From Gentiana macrophylla (Eukaryota; Streptophyta; Magnoliopsida; Gentianales; Gentianaceae): a stretch of DNA of 64,000 nt. The notes below the pieces were generated by a model. That model ran no database searches. It was not told the DNA's origin and was given only the letters and a program-made list of their open reading frames with translations. Position 1 is the stretch's first letter. Each line of letters begins with the position of its first letter. The stretch is from positions 50,361,947-50,425,946 of the forward strand of contig CM047806.1 of the NCBI GenBank assembly GCA_026214975.1, written 5' to 3'. Below, one piece after another: positions 10,274 through 19,860 of the stretch. Made by a program: the position numbers and the translations under genes.

Positions 10274-11197
10274 CCAGCGCTTTGTAAACCCTAGGAGATA
10301 TAATTTTATACAGCCGCATACACAGAAAACCCTAATTTCGAGATCAAGTCACCTCGGCCGGCTGAGCCTTGGTGCTTGGCCGGCCGAGGGTTGTTTTTCT
10401 TCGTTTTTTTTTTTTTTTTTTTCCGTTTTGCTTTTGTTGTGCTGAATGCTTGGAGGCTAGACAATTTGTTCAAGTTATTTAAATCCGTTTCATCAGGTTC
10501 TTTCTTTTCAATCTTGAGTTTGTTTTGTGATTTTTAATTCAAGTTGTATTTTTCCTATGCTTACGTGCTATGCAATCAATATCGAAAGATGAATTGTTGT
10601 TGATGTTTACCGTATGACGAGAGTCGGTGTAAACCTTAGATCACCATAGGAAAGATGGGATTTTTAATCTTGACATAACGAGAGTTGATAGGTTGAATTT
10701 CTAGGTTGCTAGATTGATAGATCTTACACCTTGTTTTGATAGCGTCAATCTTATAGATCGAGAGATGAAAGATTGATAGACGAACTTTTCTAAGAGATTA
10801 GGAGTTCATACCTTTGATAGGTGAATCACGATTTTTGTTAAATCATCACAAGATAACTTAAGAAAGGAAATTAAGGGTTGTGGGATCGGTGGATAATTAC
10901 TTGTTCGATTGTTTAATCACCATGATCATCGTTTTTATAGTTGTTTTTGTTTCCTAGTTTATAGTTTAGATTTCGTTTTCATCTTTCCTGGCTTTGGACT
11001 GACAATCCTCTGTCCAGTTTATCTTTCTGTTTTTGTTTTTGTTTAGAGTTAGAAGAATTAATATGAACTAGATACCCCGATTCCCTGAGATCGACTCCGG
11101 TATTAATCGCTGTACTACGATCACTACACTTGGCGAATACCGGATTTATAAATTTATTACTTGTTTATTTTCATAGATAAAATCCGTGACAAGTTTT

Positions 11198-11217
11198 TGG
11201 CGCCGTTGCCGGGGAAT
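11198..11217 (+). other. Primer binding site, tRNA-Asp type
   Basis: TGGCGCCGTTGCCGGGGAAT, complementary to the 3' end of plant tRNA-Asp(GTC), starts six bases after the LTR. Confidence 0.93.
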
Positions 11218-11219
11218 CG

Positions 11220-14200
11220 GTGCGGTTGTCCAGTTCATCATTAATTTTTCTATTTTTGTTACAACTTTTTCATAGGTAGATTATAGTTTAGGTTATTAGG
11301 GCTGTTCGTAGTTAACTTTTATAGTTATCAATTTCCCTAGGTTTAGCTGTTCTCCCCTTTAGTTTTCTCTCTTTTCATCTGCATCTGCTTCCCGCTTTTT
11401 CGCACTCAAACGGGCGTCTTGACTAGTAGACGTCCGTCTGTCTGGAAATCGACAGCTCTGCTCTGTTTTATCCTACTGGACGAGCGTCTTGATTGCCAAA
11501 CGCCCATCCACTTCAACCTTCAGGCAGACGCCGGTCCAGTCATATGGACGCCCGTCTTGACTAGTTTTTATTGATTTTTTTTTCTGTTTTTATCACGAAT
11601 TTTTTCGTAGATAGGTTTTTGTTTCTATCCTTTCTAGTTTCTACATTGATTCGGGGACATCTGAGGTTGAATTATCTGACTCCACGTTTTTAGCGATCGA
11701 ACTTTTGGATAAAAGGGATCGTTTTAGCACTCGTTAGTATTTTGGCCATAACTTTTGGCTCGAGTGTCCGTTTGGCGCGCAGGACCCCAATTCGGAAAGC
11801 TCGTTCCGACGCCGACGACATGGTGAATTGCCAGAGGCCGTTCGACACCGTTTTCGAGGTCAAAATCCACTGTTTTCCCTTCCATTTTCGGCTCAGAAGA
11901 TTTCAACACGTTTTCCCCCCTTTTATTGTTTTCTGTTTTCTGTTTTAAATAAATAAATAAAGGATTTCTAGGGTTTCTTAAGTATCTAGGGTTTTTGATG
12001 TTATATCTAGGTTTTCTGAGGTTGCTCATGTTTCTCTTTGTGTGCATCATGCTAAGACCAGACGGGAGTCTACTCTCTGTGAACGCCCGGCCACTCTTTG
12101 TGGTAACCAGACGTGTGTCCATAGGAGTGGGCGCCCGTCCATCCAACATGCACCTATTATGTTAAGTCTTAGGGCAACTAGACGAGCGTCCGGTTTAATC
12201 TAGACGCCCGTCCAGTTCATAAATTCCAGGCGAACGCCCGTTTGGAAGAAGGAACGCACGTTCAGGTTCCAAATTTTTCTTGACTTGATTTTTAATGCTT
12301 TATTTGACGTGGATATTTTCATATGAGCTTCTGTGGCTAATTATTTTTACGTAGATGTTCTAAACTTGCATGTTTATATCTTTCCATCTACTAATCCATG
12401 TTAAATAATTGATTAATTTTTATATACATGCTTCATTAATTGACATGGATGTTTTAATGTGAGCCTCTGTGACCTTTGTATATGCGTAGATGTCCTGTTC
12501 TTTCACCGTTATGGTTTTCTTTCCATCTATTGCAGTCGATGTTGAGTAACTCACCTAGTTAGATGTGATTCCAATTTGATTTATGATGTTCCTTTTGTCG
12601 TCTATCTAGGATGTTAGGGTTGTTTAGGGGCCGTCTACATGTCCAATCATCTTCCCGTCTACACTTTACATGGCAAGCTTCTGTGGCTTTGCATAATCGA
12701 ATTTTGTTGCGCTTATGTGGCGTTATTGAGTAGACGTTTATATATTTGACCTCGCTTAGATTAAGGCGACATCTATGGAATTGGTTGGGCTAGTTTATTT
12801 TTCTTTATTTTCGTTTTGCCTTTTTAGTATAGTTGCATATCATTTAGTTGCATTGTATTTTATTCTGTTTTTCTTTTTTATTTTTATTTTTAACTTTTTA
12901 GTGCACCTAGCCCTGCTACTTTGTAGTGTCCTCTATCCTTATTTCTGTATGCACATGTTGGGCTTCTTTGGTTTGTAAAGCTTCTGTGGCTTTATGTTTG
13001 ACGTTTAGGTGTCCTGTGTTTTCCCTGTGTGGTGATTTTTCCATCTGAGCAATTATTTCCTGTGCTTATATCAAACTTTTCTGCGCAATATGTTATATCC
13101 CCCTATGTTCCCCGAGGTTCGTTTTGTTTTGTTTTTCAAGTGTGCAGGATGTCTGCGATAGCAATTGTGAGCTGTTAGACGATATCAGTTTTCCGGTGGA
13201 TGGTCCACAATCGACTGATTTCCTCAGGCATTTCTGGATCTGGATCTAGACCACTTTCAGAATTGCCACCTTCGAATTACAATCAACTAAGTACTTCATT
13301 TCTTTTTAAATTCTGCACAACCTGAGGACATGTGGTGGTTTAAGTGTGGGGAAAGGTTTGGTTGGTTAGTTAGTACCTACATGATATTTGCCCAATTTAA
13401 TTATGATTACCATGCTGAGAACTTGATTTTTATACCATGCTTACAAAGTGCTGAATCTTAAAATTTTAACAGAATTTTGTTTTGTCTCGAGCGAGTACAT
13501 TCCTTTTTGCTTGGCTTACTAGTTTTTGATTTTCAACTACGATACTATATAGTCATTGATGTCAGATAATCGTATGTTTAGTAGGTTGGATGTTTCACCC
13601 GATATTATTTTTCACGAGCCATATTAAATGATGAGCTAAAATATAAAGTCAGTATCCGCTTGGATTAGTAATTTTCGATTATCTTATAATTTTTTACTTA
13701 GTGCTAATATGCATGTTCGGAGAATTATAATAGTTTGTGGTTAGAGTCGGAGTATGATATACTGTGAATATCTAAAGGTTTGAATGTGATAGGAGGGATA
13801 TATCTTAAGGTTTGTATACCAATCTAAGATGAATAATATGAATAAAATATGTGTATGTCGGATGTAGCTGCCAATGATTTGAGTGCGGTAGGGCATTATC
13901 ACGAAATGTCCTATACCACTATGAGGTTCAATAGCTCCCGACTGCCTGATGATAGTAGTCCAGCTAGGATGTTATCACGAAACATCCTATTGCTGGGAAT
14001 GAGGGCATATGCTATATATGTGGAATTAAGTTAATCTTAAAGAAAATTTGGGAAATGGTACTATGGAAAGTTGGTAGGACTTTAGTTATCTTCTGACTAT
14101 CCCCAAAGATAAACCGATGATATGTTGTAGGGATTATCCTCTCGAGTATGTCGGAAAGATCCTAAACGCATTTTATTATCCTTTTTGGGACATGTTATGT

Positions 14201-14423
14201 TTTGTAGGGTGCGTGTTATAAGTGTCGGTTATTGCTGGTTTAGATGGGTATTTGCTAGTTGCTTGAGAAAAATTCAAGTGTGGGCTTAGTGGAAGTTTAA
14301 TATGGCTATGCACACACACCGGGTGAACGTCTGGATTTATTACATATGCTTTGTATTTGTTGAAAATGACTGTATGTATTTTTGGTTGGAATTTTGTTAT
14401 CCTACGCCTAGTTTTTGTTTTGT
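11220..14423 (+). other. Non-coding interior of the non-autonomous element
   Basis: No ORF resembles gag or pol, and the few ORFs of 60-140 codons are composition artefacts. Diverged copies of the CGGGCGTC motif occur in the leader at 11407-11560 and again at 12060-12260, in both orientations. Decayed repeats built around CTTCTGTGGCTT lie at 12305-13045. Polypurine-like AAGTGTGGG motifs occur at 13337 and 14273, besides the real one at the LTR. Confidence 0.7.
12305..13045 (+). repeat. Decayed direct repeats around CTTCTGTGGCT
   Basis: Segments starting near 12305 and 12440 align over about 90 bp: TGACRTGGATRTTTT, then GAGCYTCTGTGRC, CGTAGATGT and TTTCCATCTA. Partial copies follow near 12655 and 12975. 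They suggest an old tandem structure of roughly 130 bp or more. Confidence 0.55.
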
Positions 14424-14442
14424 CTTGCTCGGGACGAGCAAG
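14424..14442 (+). other. Perfect hairpin just upstream of polypurine tract
   Basis: CTTGCTCG, loop GGA, CGAGCAAG: an 8-bp perfect stem ending 3 bases before the purine run. Its place next to the polypurine tract suggests a role in plus-strand priming, RNA 3' structure or packaging. The role is inference. Confidence 0.75.
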
Positions 14443-14445
14443 GTT

Positions 14446-14460
14446 TAAGTGTGGGGGAGT
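14446..14460 (+). other. Polypurine tract
   Basis: TAAGTGTGGGGGAGT immediately precedes the 3' LTR start TGTTAAGG. This is the standard plus-strand primer position. Confidence 0.85.
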
Positions 14461-15908
14461 TGTTAAGGGTGATTTTATATATTTTATAAGGATATATTTT
14501 ATGTCAATTTCCCCCATATGTGGATGTTTTTCATAGAAATCGAGCTTTATATTGAAGTATTGAGCAAGTGATGTTTTTAATGGGTTAGTTGCAAAATTGT
14601 ATGATTTATGTGTAAAATTGATGGTTTTATATTGATTTGGATGATACTACATTTTGCAATGTGTTTGATGTATTGTAGATACACAATTTTGACCAAAAAG
14701 AGGATTAAAAGAGGTTAACAATCGGATTAATGAAGAGGAGAAGAGATAAAGCTGAAATCGATTGAAGATGAAGATGAGAAGATCGATTTTCAAGCAGCTG
14801 AACGTTCGTTCAAGGCCCGTCCAGAGTGGACGGGCGTCTGAAGAATGGACTGGTGTCCAGGAGAAGAAAGTTGATTCAGAGAGTTTGGACGCTGAGTGGA
14901 CGGGCGTCTGAAGCAAGTCCAAGGTATCTTGGACGGGCGTCCAACAAGCCGGACGGGCGTCCTTCGACCGACTTACAGCAGCCGACTTTATTTTCTATAA
15001 ATACCAGCGCTTTGTAAACCCTAGGAGATATAATTTTATACAGCCGCATACACAGAAAACCCTAATTTCGAGATCAAGTCACCTCGGCCGGCTGAGCCTT
15101 GGTGCTTGGCCTGCCGAGGGTTGTTTTTCTTCGTTTTTTTTTTTCGTTTTGCTTTGTTGTGCTCAATGCTTGAGGCTAGACAATTTGTTCAAGTTATTTA
15201 AACTCCTTTCATCGTGTTCTTTCTTTTCAATCTTGAGTTTGTTTTGTGATTTTTAATTCAAGTTGTATTTTTCCTATGCTTATGTGCTATGCAATCAATA
15301 TCGAAAGATGAATTGTTGTTGATGTTTACCGTATGACGAGAGTCGGTGTAAACCTTAGATCACCATAGGAAAGATGGGATTTTTAATCTTGATATAACGA
15401 GAGTTGATAGGTTGAATTTCTAGGTTGCTAGATTGAGAGATCTTACACCTTGTTTTGATAGCGTCAATCTTATAGATCGAGAGATGAAAGATTGATAGGC
15501 GAACTTTTTTAAGAGATTAGGAGTTCATACCTTTGATAGGTGAATCACGATTTTGTTAAATCATCACAAGATAACTTAAGAAAGGAAATTAAGGGTTGCG
15601 GGATCGGTGGATAATTACTTGTTCGATTGTTTAATCACCATGATCATCGTTTTTATAGTTGTTTTTGTTTCCTAGTTTATAGTTTAGATTTCGTTTCATC
15701 TTTCCTGGCTTTGACCGACAATCCTCCATTCCAGTTTATCTTTCTGTTTTTGTTTTTGTTTAGAGTTAGAAGAATTAATATGAACTAGATACCCCGATTC
15801 CCTGAGATCGACTCCGGTATTAATCGCTGTACTATGATCCCTACACTTGGGGAATACCGGATTTATAAATTTATTACTTGTTTATTTTCATAGATAAAAT
15901 CCGTGACA
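14461..15908 (+). repeat. 3' LTR of the non-autonomous element
   Basis: TG...CA LTR of 1448 bp. Differences from the 5' LTR include a roughly 20-bp gain near 14840-14860 that adds one GGACTGGTGTCC variant motif, and a shorter T-run near 15130. Confidence 0.92.
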
Positions 15909-16590
15909 CAAATACTCAGCTCGGCATATGAAGGACCGAAAAGAGATTACCTCATGAAGTATTCTTGAATAAGCCATAAAATAGGGGGCCATTGATACGC
16001 CAAGAACGACAAGGGTCCGTGAAGTTCAAAGCCTGACCCACTCGTAAGCACAGCAAAAGATAAAGCTAGTGGCCGAACTAGTTCAAGTCACGCCAGGGAA
16101 ATAGAGGCCTCCTCATACTTCTACAAGCCCTCGTCATTTGTTGAGATGGCCGACAACAACAACCATGCATAGAGTTTAGTTTGGGTACCAAGGGCCTATC
16201 AGCTCGCCCTCAGCTCACCACCAGCGCTGACAAAGCTCAATCAATTGAACAAGCACACAAGCAGTCTCTAGCACCGAGCTCACAACGGCCTCAACATAAG
16301 CCCGTCTAACGGAGCTTGCCTAAGGACACACACATCTTGCCGCCCTATTTTAAACGTCTAGTATATCATCTATAAATAGTGGTGTCCCCCACACACCAGA
16401 ACTATGTTTCATTGTCTTGATCCCTTACACTCAATGGTACGCAGGCAGTTACCTCAGCTCAGCCAAAATCCCCTAAAAAACACCCCCTTTTATTGTTCTT
16501 GATACAAAATGACATAAAACACACAAATCCACACCTAATTAGTAAGATATCCACCACTTCATCTTGTTTGTAATGATTCCGACATTATCA
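15909..16590 (+). mobile_element. Truncated Tat-type element: 84 bp interior plus 3' LTR (15993-16590)
   Basis: The purine run ATAGGGGGCC precedes TGATACGCC, and the segment ends GACATTATCA, giving a 598-bp TG...CA LTR. It has a TATA box (CTATAAATAG near 16371) and the segment CTTGATCCCTTAC followed by GGTACGCAGGCAG, which recurs at 22450-22480 and is typical of Tat-lineage LTRs. The interior and 5' LTR are missing. The left side was cut by the neighbouring element and the right side joins copia sequence. Confidence 0.6.
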
Positions 16591-17273
16591 GTTCAACTGC
16601 TGAGTCAATTTTTAGATATTCCAACTGAAAATCACATGAAAGCATCTCAAAGACTTATGAGATACTTAAAGGCCAATCCAAGGCAAGGAATTTTATTTCA
16701 AGCAGAGAACAGATTCCTCCTAAAATGATTCACTGACAGTGATTGGTCAAGATGCCTTGAGACATGGAAATCTATTTCACGCTACATGATGTTCCTAGAA
16801 GATGCTCATTAATCTTGGAAAGCAATGAAACAAACAATTATTGCGAGAAGTTCTTTTGAGGATGAATGCAGGGTATTGGCTAATGCAACTTGTGAAATGC
16901 ATTGGCTTATCTACATTTCGAAGGATTAGCATATTCCAGATCAACTTCCTACTGTTTTTCTGTGACAATTTCAGTTCTCTCATATTTTTTTACAATCCCG
17001 TGTTTCATGAGTGAACAAAACACATTGAGATTGATTGCCATAAAGTCAAAGACGAAGTCAAGTGAAGCTTGATAAAAAATATGCATGTTCATACCATAGA
17101 AAAACTTGCTAACATCTTAAGCAAAGCTTTGGATTCACCTATATTTTGAAATATGCAGCAAAAACTAGGCATTTCCAAGATCTTTTAGACAAATTTGAGT
17201 ATATAGATAAAAAGGTTATAGGTGCAATAAGATGTGCAAGTTGATTCATTCACCATTCTCAGCTTGACGGGGG
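16591..17273 (+). pseudogene. pol: Copia RNase H remnant with polypurine tract
   Basis: 3' end of a Ty1/copia pol. Readable pieces are SQFLDIPTENHMKASQRLMR, YLKANPRQGILFQAENRFLL, TDSDW (catalytic Asp region), and a decayed equivalent of the KHIEID segment near 17020. It closely parallels 27650-27800 in the next copia element, so both belong to one family. Several stops are present. The run GACGGGGG (17266-17273) is the polypurine tract just before the LTR. Confidence 0.8.
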
Positions 17274-17509
17274 TGTTATAATATATAGATAAATGAGCGA
17301 TAGGTGCAATAGGATGTTCATACAACAACTCAACTACCTTGAGAGATTCAGCTGATATAGTCAACTCAAGCCAGCTGACTTAGAATCAACAGACTATGTA
17401 CTACTGTAACTTACATTATGCTATAACTAAATGTAACTACTCCATGTAACTGTTGTAGGGAAATAAAATCTATAAATACATCATGATCAGAAACAATGTA
17501 ATTAACTTG
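17274..17509 (+). repeat. 3' LTR of a copia element, left part
   Basis: Starts TGTTATAATATATAG directly after the polypurine tract and contains a TATAAATA at about 17471. It is broken at 17509 by the Tat-like insertion and resumes at 23387. The joined LTR is about 307 bp and resembles the 268-bp LTR at 23720. Confidence 0.75.
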
Positions 17510-18120
17510 TGACGAGGGTCGGATCATCACCTCGCCACGTGTCGCCTCTACCTCAACATGGTAACAATTATAGATAGAGAAATCCAACATCTTAAGGGCC
17601 AAAATCCCTAAAATCTGAACCGAGGTCTGCTCGGCTACTTCAAGACCTCGGCAGGTCGACCTAGGTATGGAAGAGCTCTTACAAGCACAACCTGAGCCTA
17701 TCTCGGGCTGAATCCCCCACGTGCGCCTTAACGTCAGATAAATACGGAAGGAATCCCTAATCATAAAAACATTGATTTTGACATTCAAATATGTCCATAA
17801 TTATCTCCTAAAATTAAGGAGATTAAATCGTAATTATCTAATCTTAGGGAACATGAAATCCAAGCCCAACAAGGACAAGGCCCATCATAGCTTAGGGCAT
17901 AATGCTCCTCTATATAAACCATCCCTAAGAAACTCCGAAGACTTGATTCCAATACAGGCATTTGATACATAGGTAGCTTGAGATACAGTTTCTCAAGTAC
18001 AGTCTAAACAACCACCAAAACACCCCCATCTTTTTATTGTTTTATTGTTCTTAAAGCTTTGGTAGGTTGTCATTAGGAGAACAACCCCGGATTTATCATC
18101 GACGATTTCCAGCATCATCA
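17510..18120 (+). repeat. 5' LTR of Tat-like element
   Basis: Aligns along its length with 22788-23386. A TATA-like CTATATAAAC is at about 17911-17920, and the GGATTTATCATCGACGATTT segment is near the end. Confidence 0.88.
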
Positions 18121-18140
18121 ATTGACGCTAGAAGGAGGGC
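18121..18140 (+). other. Probable primer binding site
   Basis: ATTGACGCTAGAAGGAGGGC follows the LTR. It resembles the TGGCGCTAGAAGGAGGG-type site of plant Tat/Ogre elements, thought to pair with a tRNA-Arg. The primer tRNA is recalled, not verified. Confidence 0.5.
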
Positions 18141-18180
18141 CTCCTACTGACAACGTTGTTCAAGATCCAATACCAAGAAA

Positions 18181-18700
18181 CATAGTCAGGTCAACGGTCA
18201 ATTGCTAGAAACTGAGCCGATGAAAGAACAATTACACCGTTCATATTAAAGAAAAAGGATGGACGAAGAAGGCCTCCAAATTTCATGCCGATCGGAGTCT
18301 GTTTCGTTGCCCGATCGTCGTTGGAAAGTTGCTACTGCGGCTGTATCACCAAAAAATGCAGCAGTCAGATCGGTGGTTTATTTCCAGAGACTGAACCGTT
18401 GAAACGTAAATACCACCGTTCATATTGAAGAATAGTGAGGGACGAACAACTCCTCCAAATTTGGTGTCGATCGGATTCATTTTGAATGCCCGATCATAGC
18501 CGGAACATTGCTATTGCTGCTGTATCACCAAAAATCGCAGCAGTGAGATCGGTGGTTTATTTCCAGGGATTGGACCATTGAAACATAAATTCCACCATTC
18601 AGATTGAAGATTAAGGAGGTTAAAACAAGCCCTCCAAATTTCATGCCGATCGGATTCCATTTCGATGCCCGATCATCGCTGTAAAGTTGTTTCTGTAACA
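18181..18700 (+). repeat. Tandem repeat of about 180 bp, three units
   Basis: Units begin near 18190, 18370 and 18545. Each contains TTCATATTGAAGA-like sequence, CCTCCAAATTT followed by GCCGATCGGA, GCCCGATCATCG and, in the first two, GCTGTATCACCAAAAA. The third unit is truncated. No coding potential. Confidence 0.8.
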
Positions 18701-18904
18701 TCGAAAGAAGCTGCGAGTTTTCTTCCTTATTTTTGCATCTCTTTTAATTAATATTGAAATTTCAAACCCTAGACCTCCCGGTCCCCAACTCTCCATGATA
18801 CGAGCCAAACACCCCAGCACTTCAAGATCCGAGCCAAGCTCCTCAGCGCTCCAGATCCGAGCTCTCAAGGTACAAGCCCTAATCGGGTTTTATTTCTACA
18901 ACTT

Positions 18905-19310
18905 AAATAATCACACTTCTTATTTTGGAACTCTCCCGACCTAAAGAGTCAAGGCGAGCTATCTTATTTTCGGAACTCTCCCGACCTAAAGAGTCGGGAC
19001 GAGCTTTCATATTTTTAACTCTCTTTCGGGCGAGCCTTCTATAAGCCCGAATTTAGTTCGGCATCATATCTGGAACTCGTCTTCGGGCGAACCTTCTACA
19101 AGTCTGAATTTAGTTCAATATCATATCTAGAACTCGCCTTTGGGCGAGCCTTCTATAAGTCCGAATTTAGTTCGGCATCATATTTGGAACTCACCTTCGG
19201 GCGAGCCTTCTATCACTCCGACTTCAGTTCGGCATCAAATTTCGCCTTCGAGCGAGCCTTCTATAAAGTCGACTTTGGTTCGGCATCATATCTGGAGCTC
19301 TCTCATGAGC
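18905..19310 (+). repeat. Two short tandem arrays (about 55 bp x2, about 61 bp x5)
   Basis: At 18915-19010, GGAACTCTCCCGACCTAAAGAG occurs twice. At 19015-19310, five units share CGGGCGAGCCTTCTATAA, CCGAATTTAGTTCGGCATCA and TCTGGAACTC. The open frames at 19140-19465 are products of this periodicity. Confidence 0.85.
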
Positions 19311-19459
19311 AAATATTATGTAAGTCCGCTCGCTATCTAAGCACGACACCAACAGATTACGCCAAATACGCAAACGGTACGTTAATTCACTATTATTTTG
19401 TTTTCTATTACGAATGGTCTTTATTGAGATTACAGGACAAACACACGCTCAAAAAAGTC

Positions 19460-19860
19460 TGGTAAGTTAGACAAGTCCGGCCCCGCTCGCCATCACTTAA
19501 TGCGAGAAGTCAGCACTAGCCTGGCTCTGCTCGCCGTGCTTTAAATGAGAAGTCAGCACTAGCCTGACCCTGCTCGTCCTAAACTTTAACGTGAGAAGTC
19601 AGTCCGACCTGGCCCTACTCACCGTGCTTTTATACGAGAAGTCAGCACTAGCCTGGCCTTGCTCGTCCTAAACTTTCATGCGAAGTCGGGCCTGACTCGC
19701 CCTCGCTCTCCGTGCTTTTCAACGAAGTCGCGACTTAGCCTGGCCCTGCTTCATCCTAAACTTTCACACGAGAAGTCATCCGACTGCCCACCGCCGTACT
19801 TTAAAAACGAAGTCAGTCACAACTATGGCCCCGCTTTCGTCAAAAAATCAATACGGGAAG
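19460..19860 (+). repeat. Tandem array of about 57 bp, roughly seven units
   Basis: Units share GCGAGAAGTCAGCACTAGCC and TGGCCCTGCTCG, alternating between CCGTGCTTT and TCCTAAACTTT endings. Alternate units are closer, so the higher-order period is about 115 bp. Diverged units reappear at 21560-21720 near the other end of the element. Confidence 0.8.

Larger units (their letters stand above)
9750..11191 (+). repeat. 5' LTR of the non-autonomous element
   Basis: TG...CA LTR of 1442 bp, matching 14461-15908 with few differences. It includes the GGACGGGCGTCC cluster, a TATA box at 10265 and a T-rich tract near 10400 downstream of it. Confidence 0.92.
9750..15908 (+). mobile_element. Non-autonomous LTR element without coding capacity (LARD-like)
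   Basis: Two long LTRs (9750-11191 and 14461-15908) begin TGTTAAGG and end GTGACA. They flank a tRNA-Asp primer site, a 3.2-kb interior with no gag or pol, and a polypurine tract. Flanking bases CAAGT (9745-9749) and CAAAT (15909-15913) are a plausible 5-bp target duplication with one change. The LTRs are nearly identical by eye, so insertion was recent. The LTR ends and internal motifs match the minus-strand Athila-like element II (LTR 38380-39894), so an autonomous relative of that family is the likely source of enzymes. Confidence 0.85.

Noticed and set aside
11724..12149. Minus-strand frame of 141 codons inside the non-autonomous element
   Set aside because: It reads through the CGGGCGTC motif clusters and shows no protein-like conservation.
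19140..19465. Two overlapping frames with Arg/Ser-rich repeats
   Set aside because: They result from a 61-bp tandem array that happens to lack stops, with no other sign of coding.
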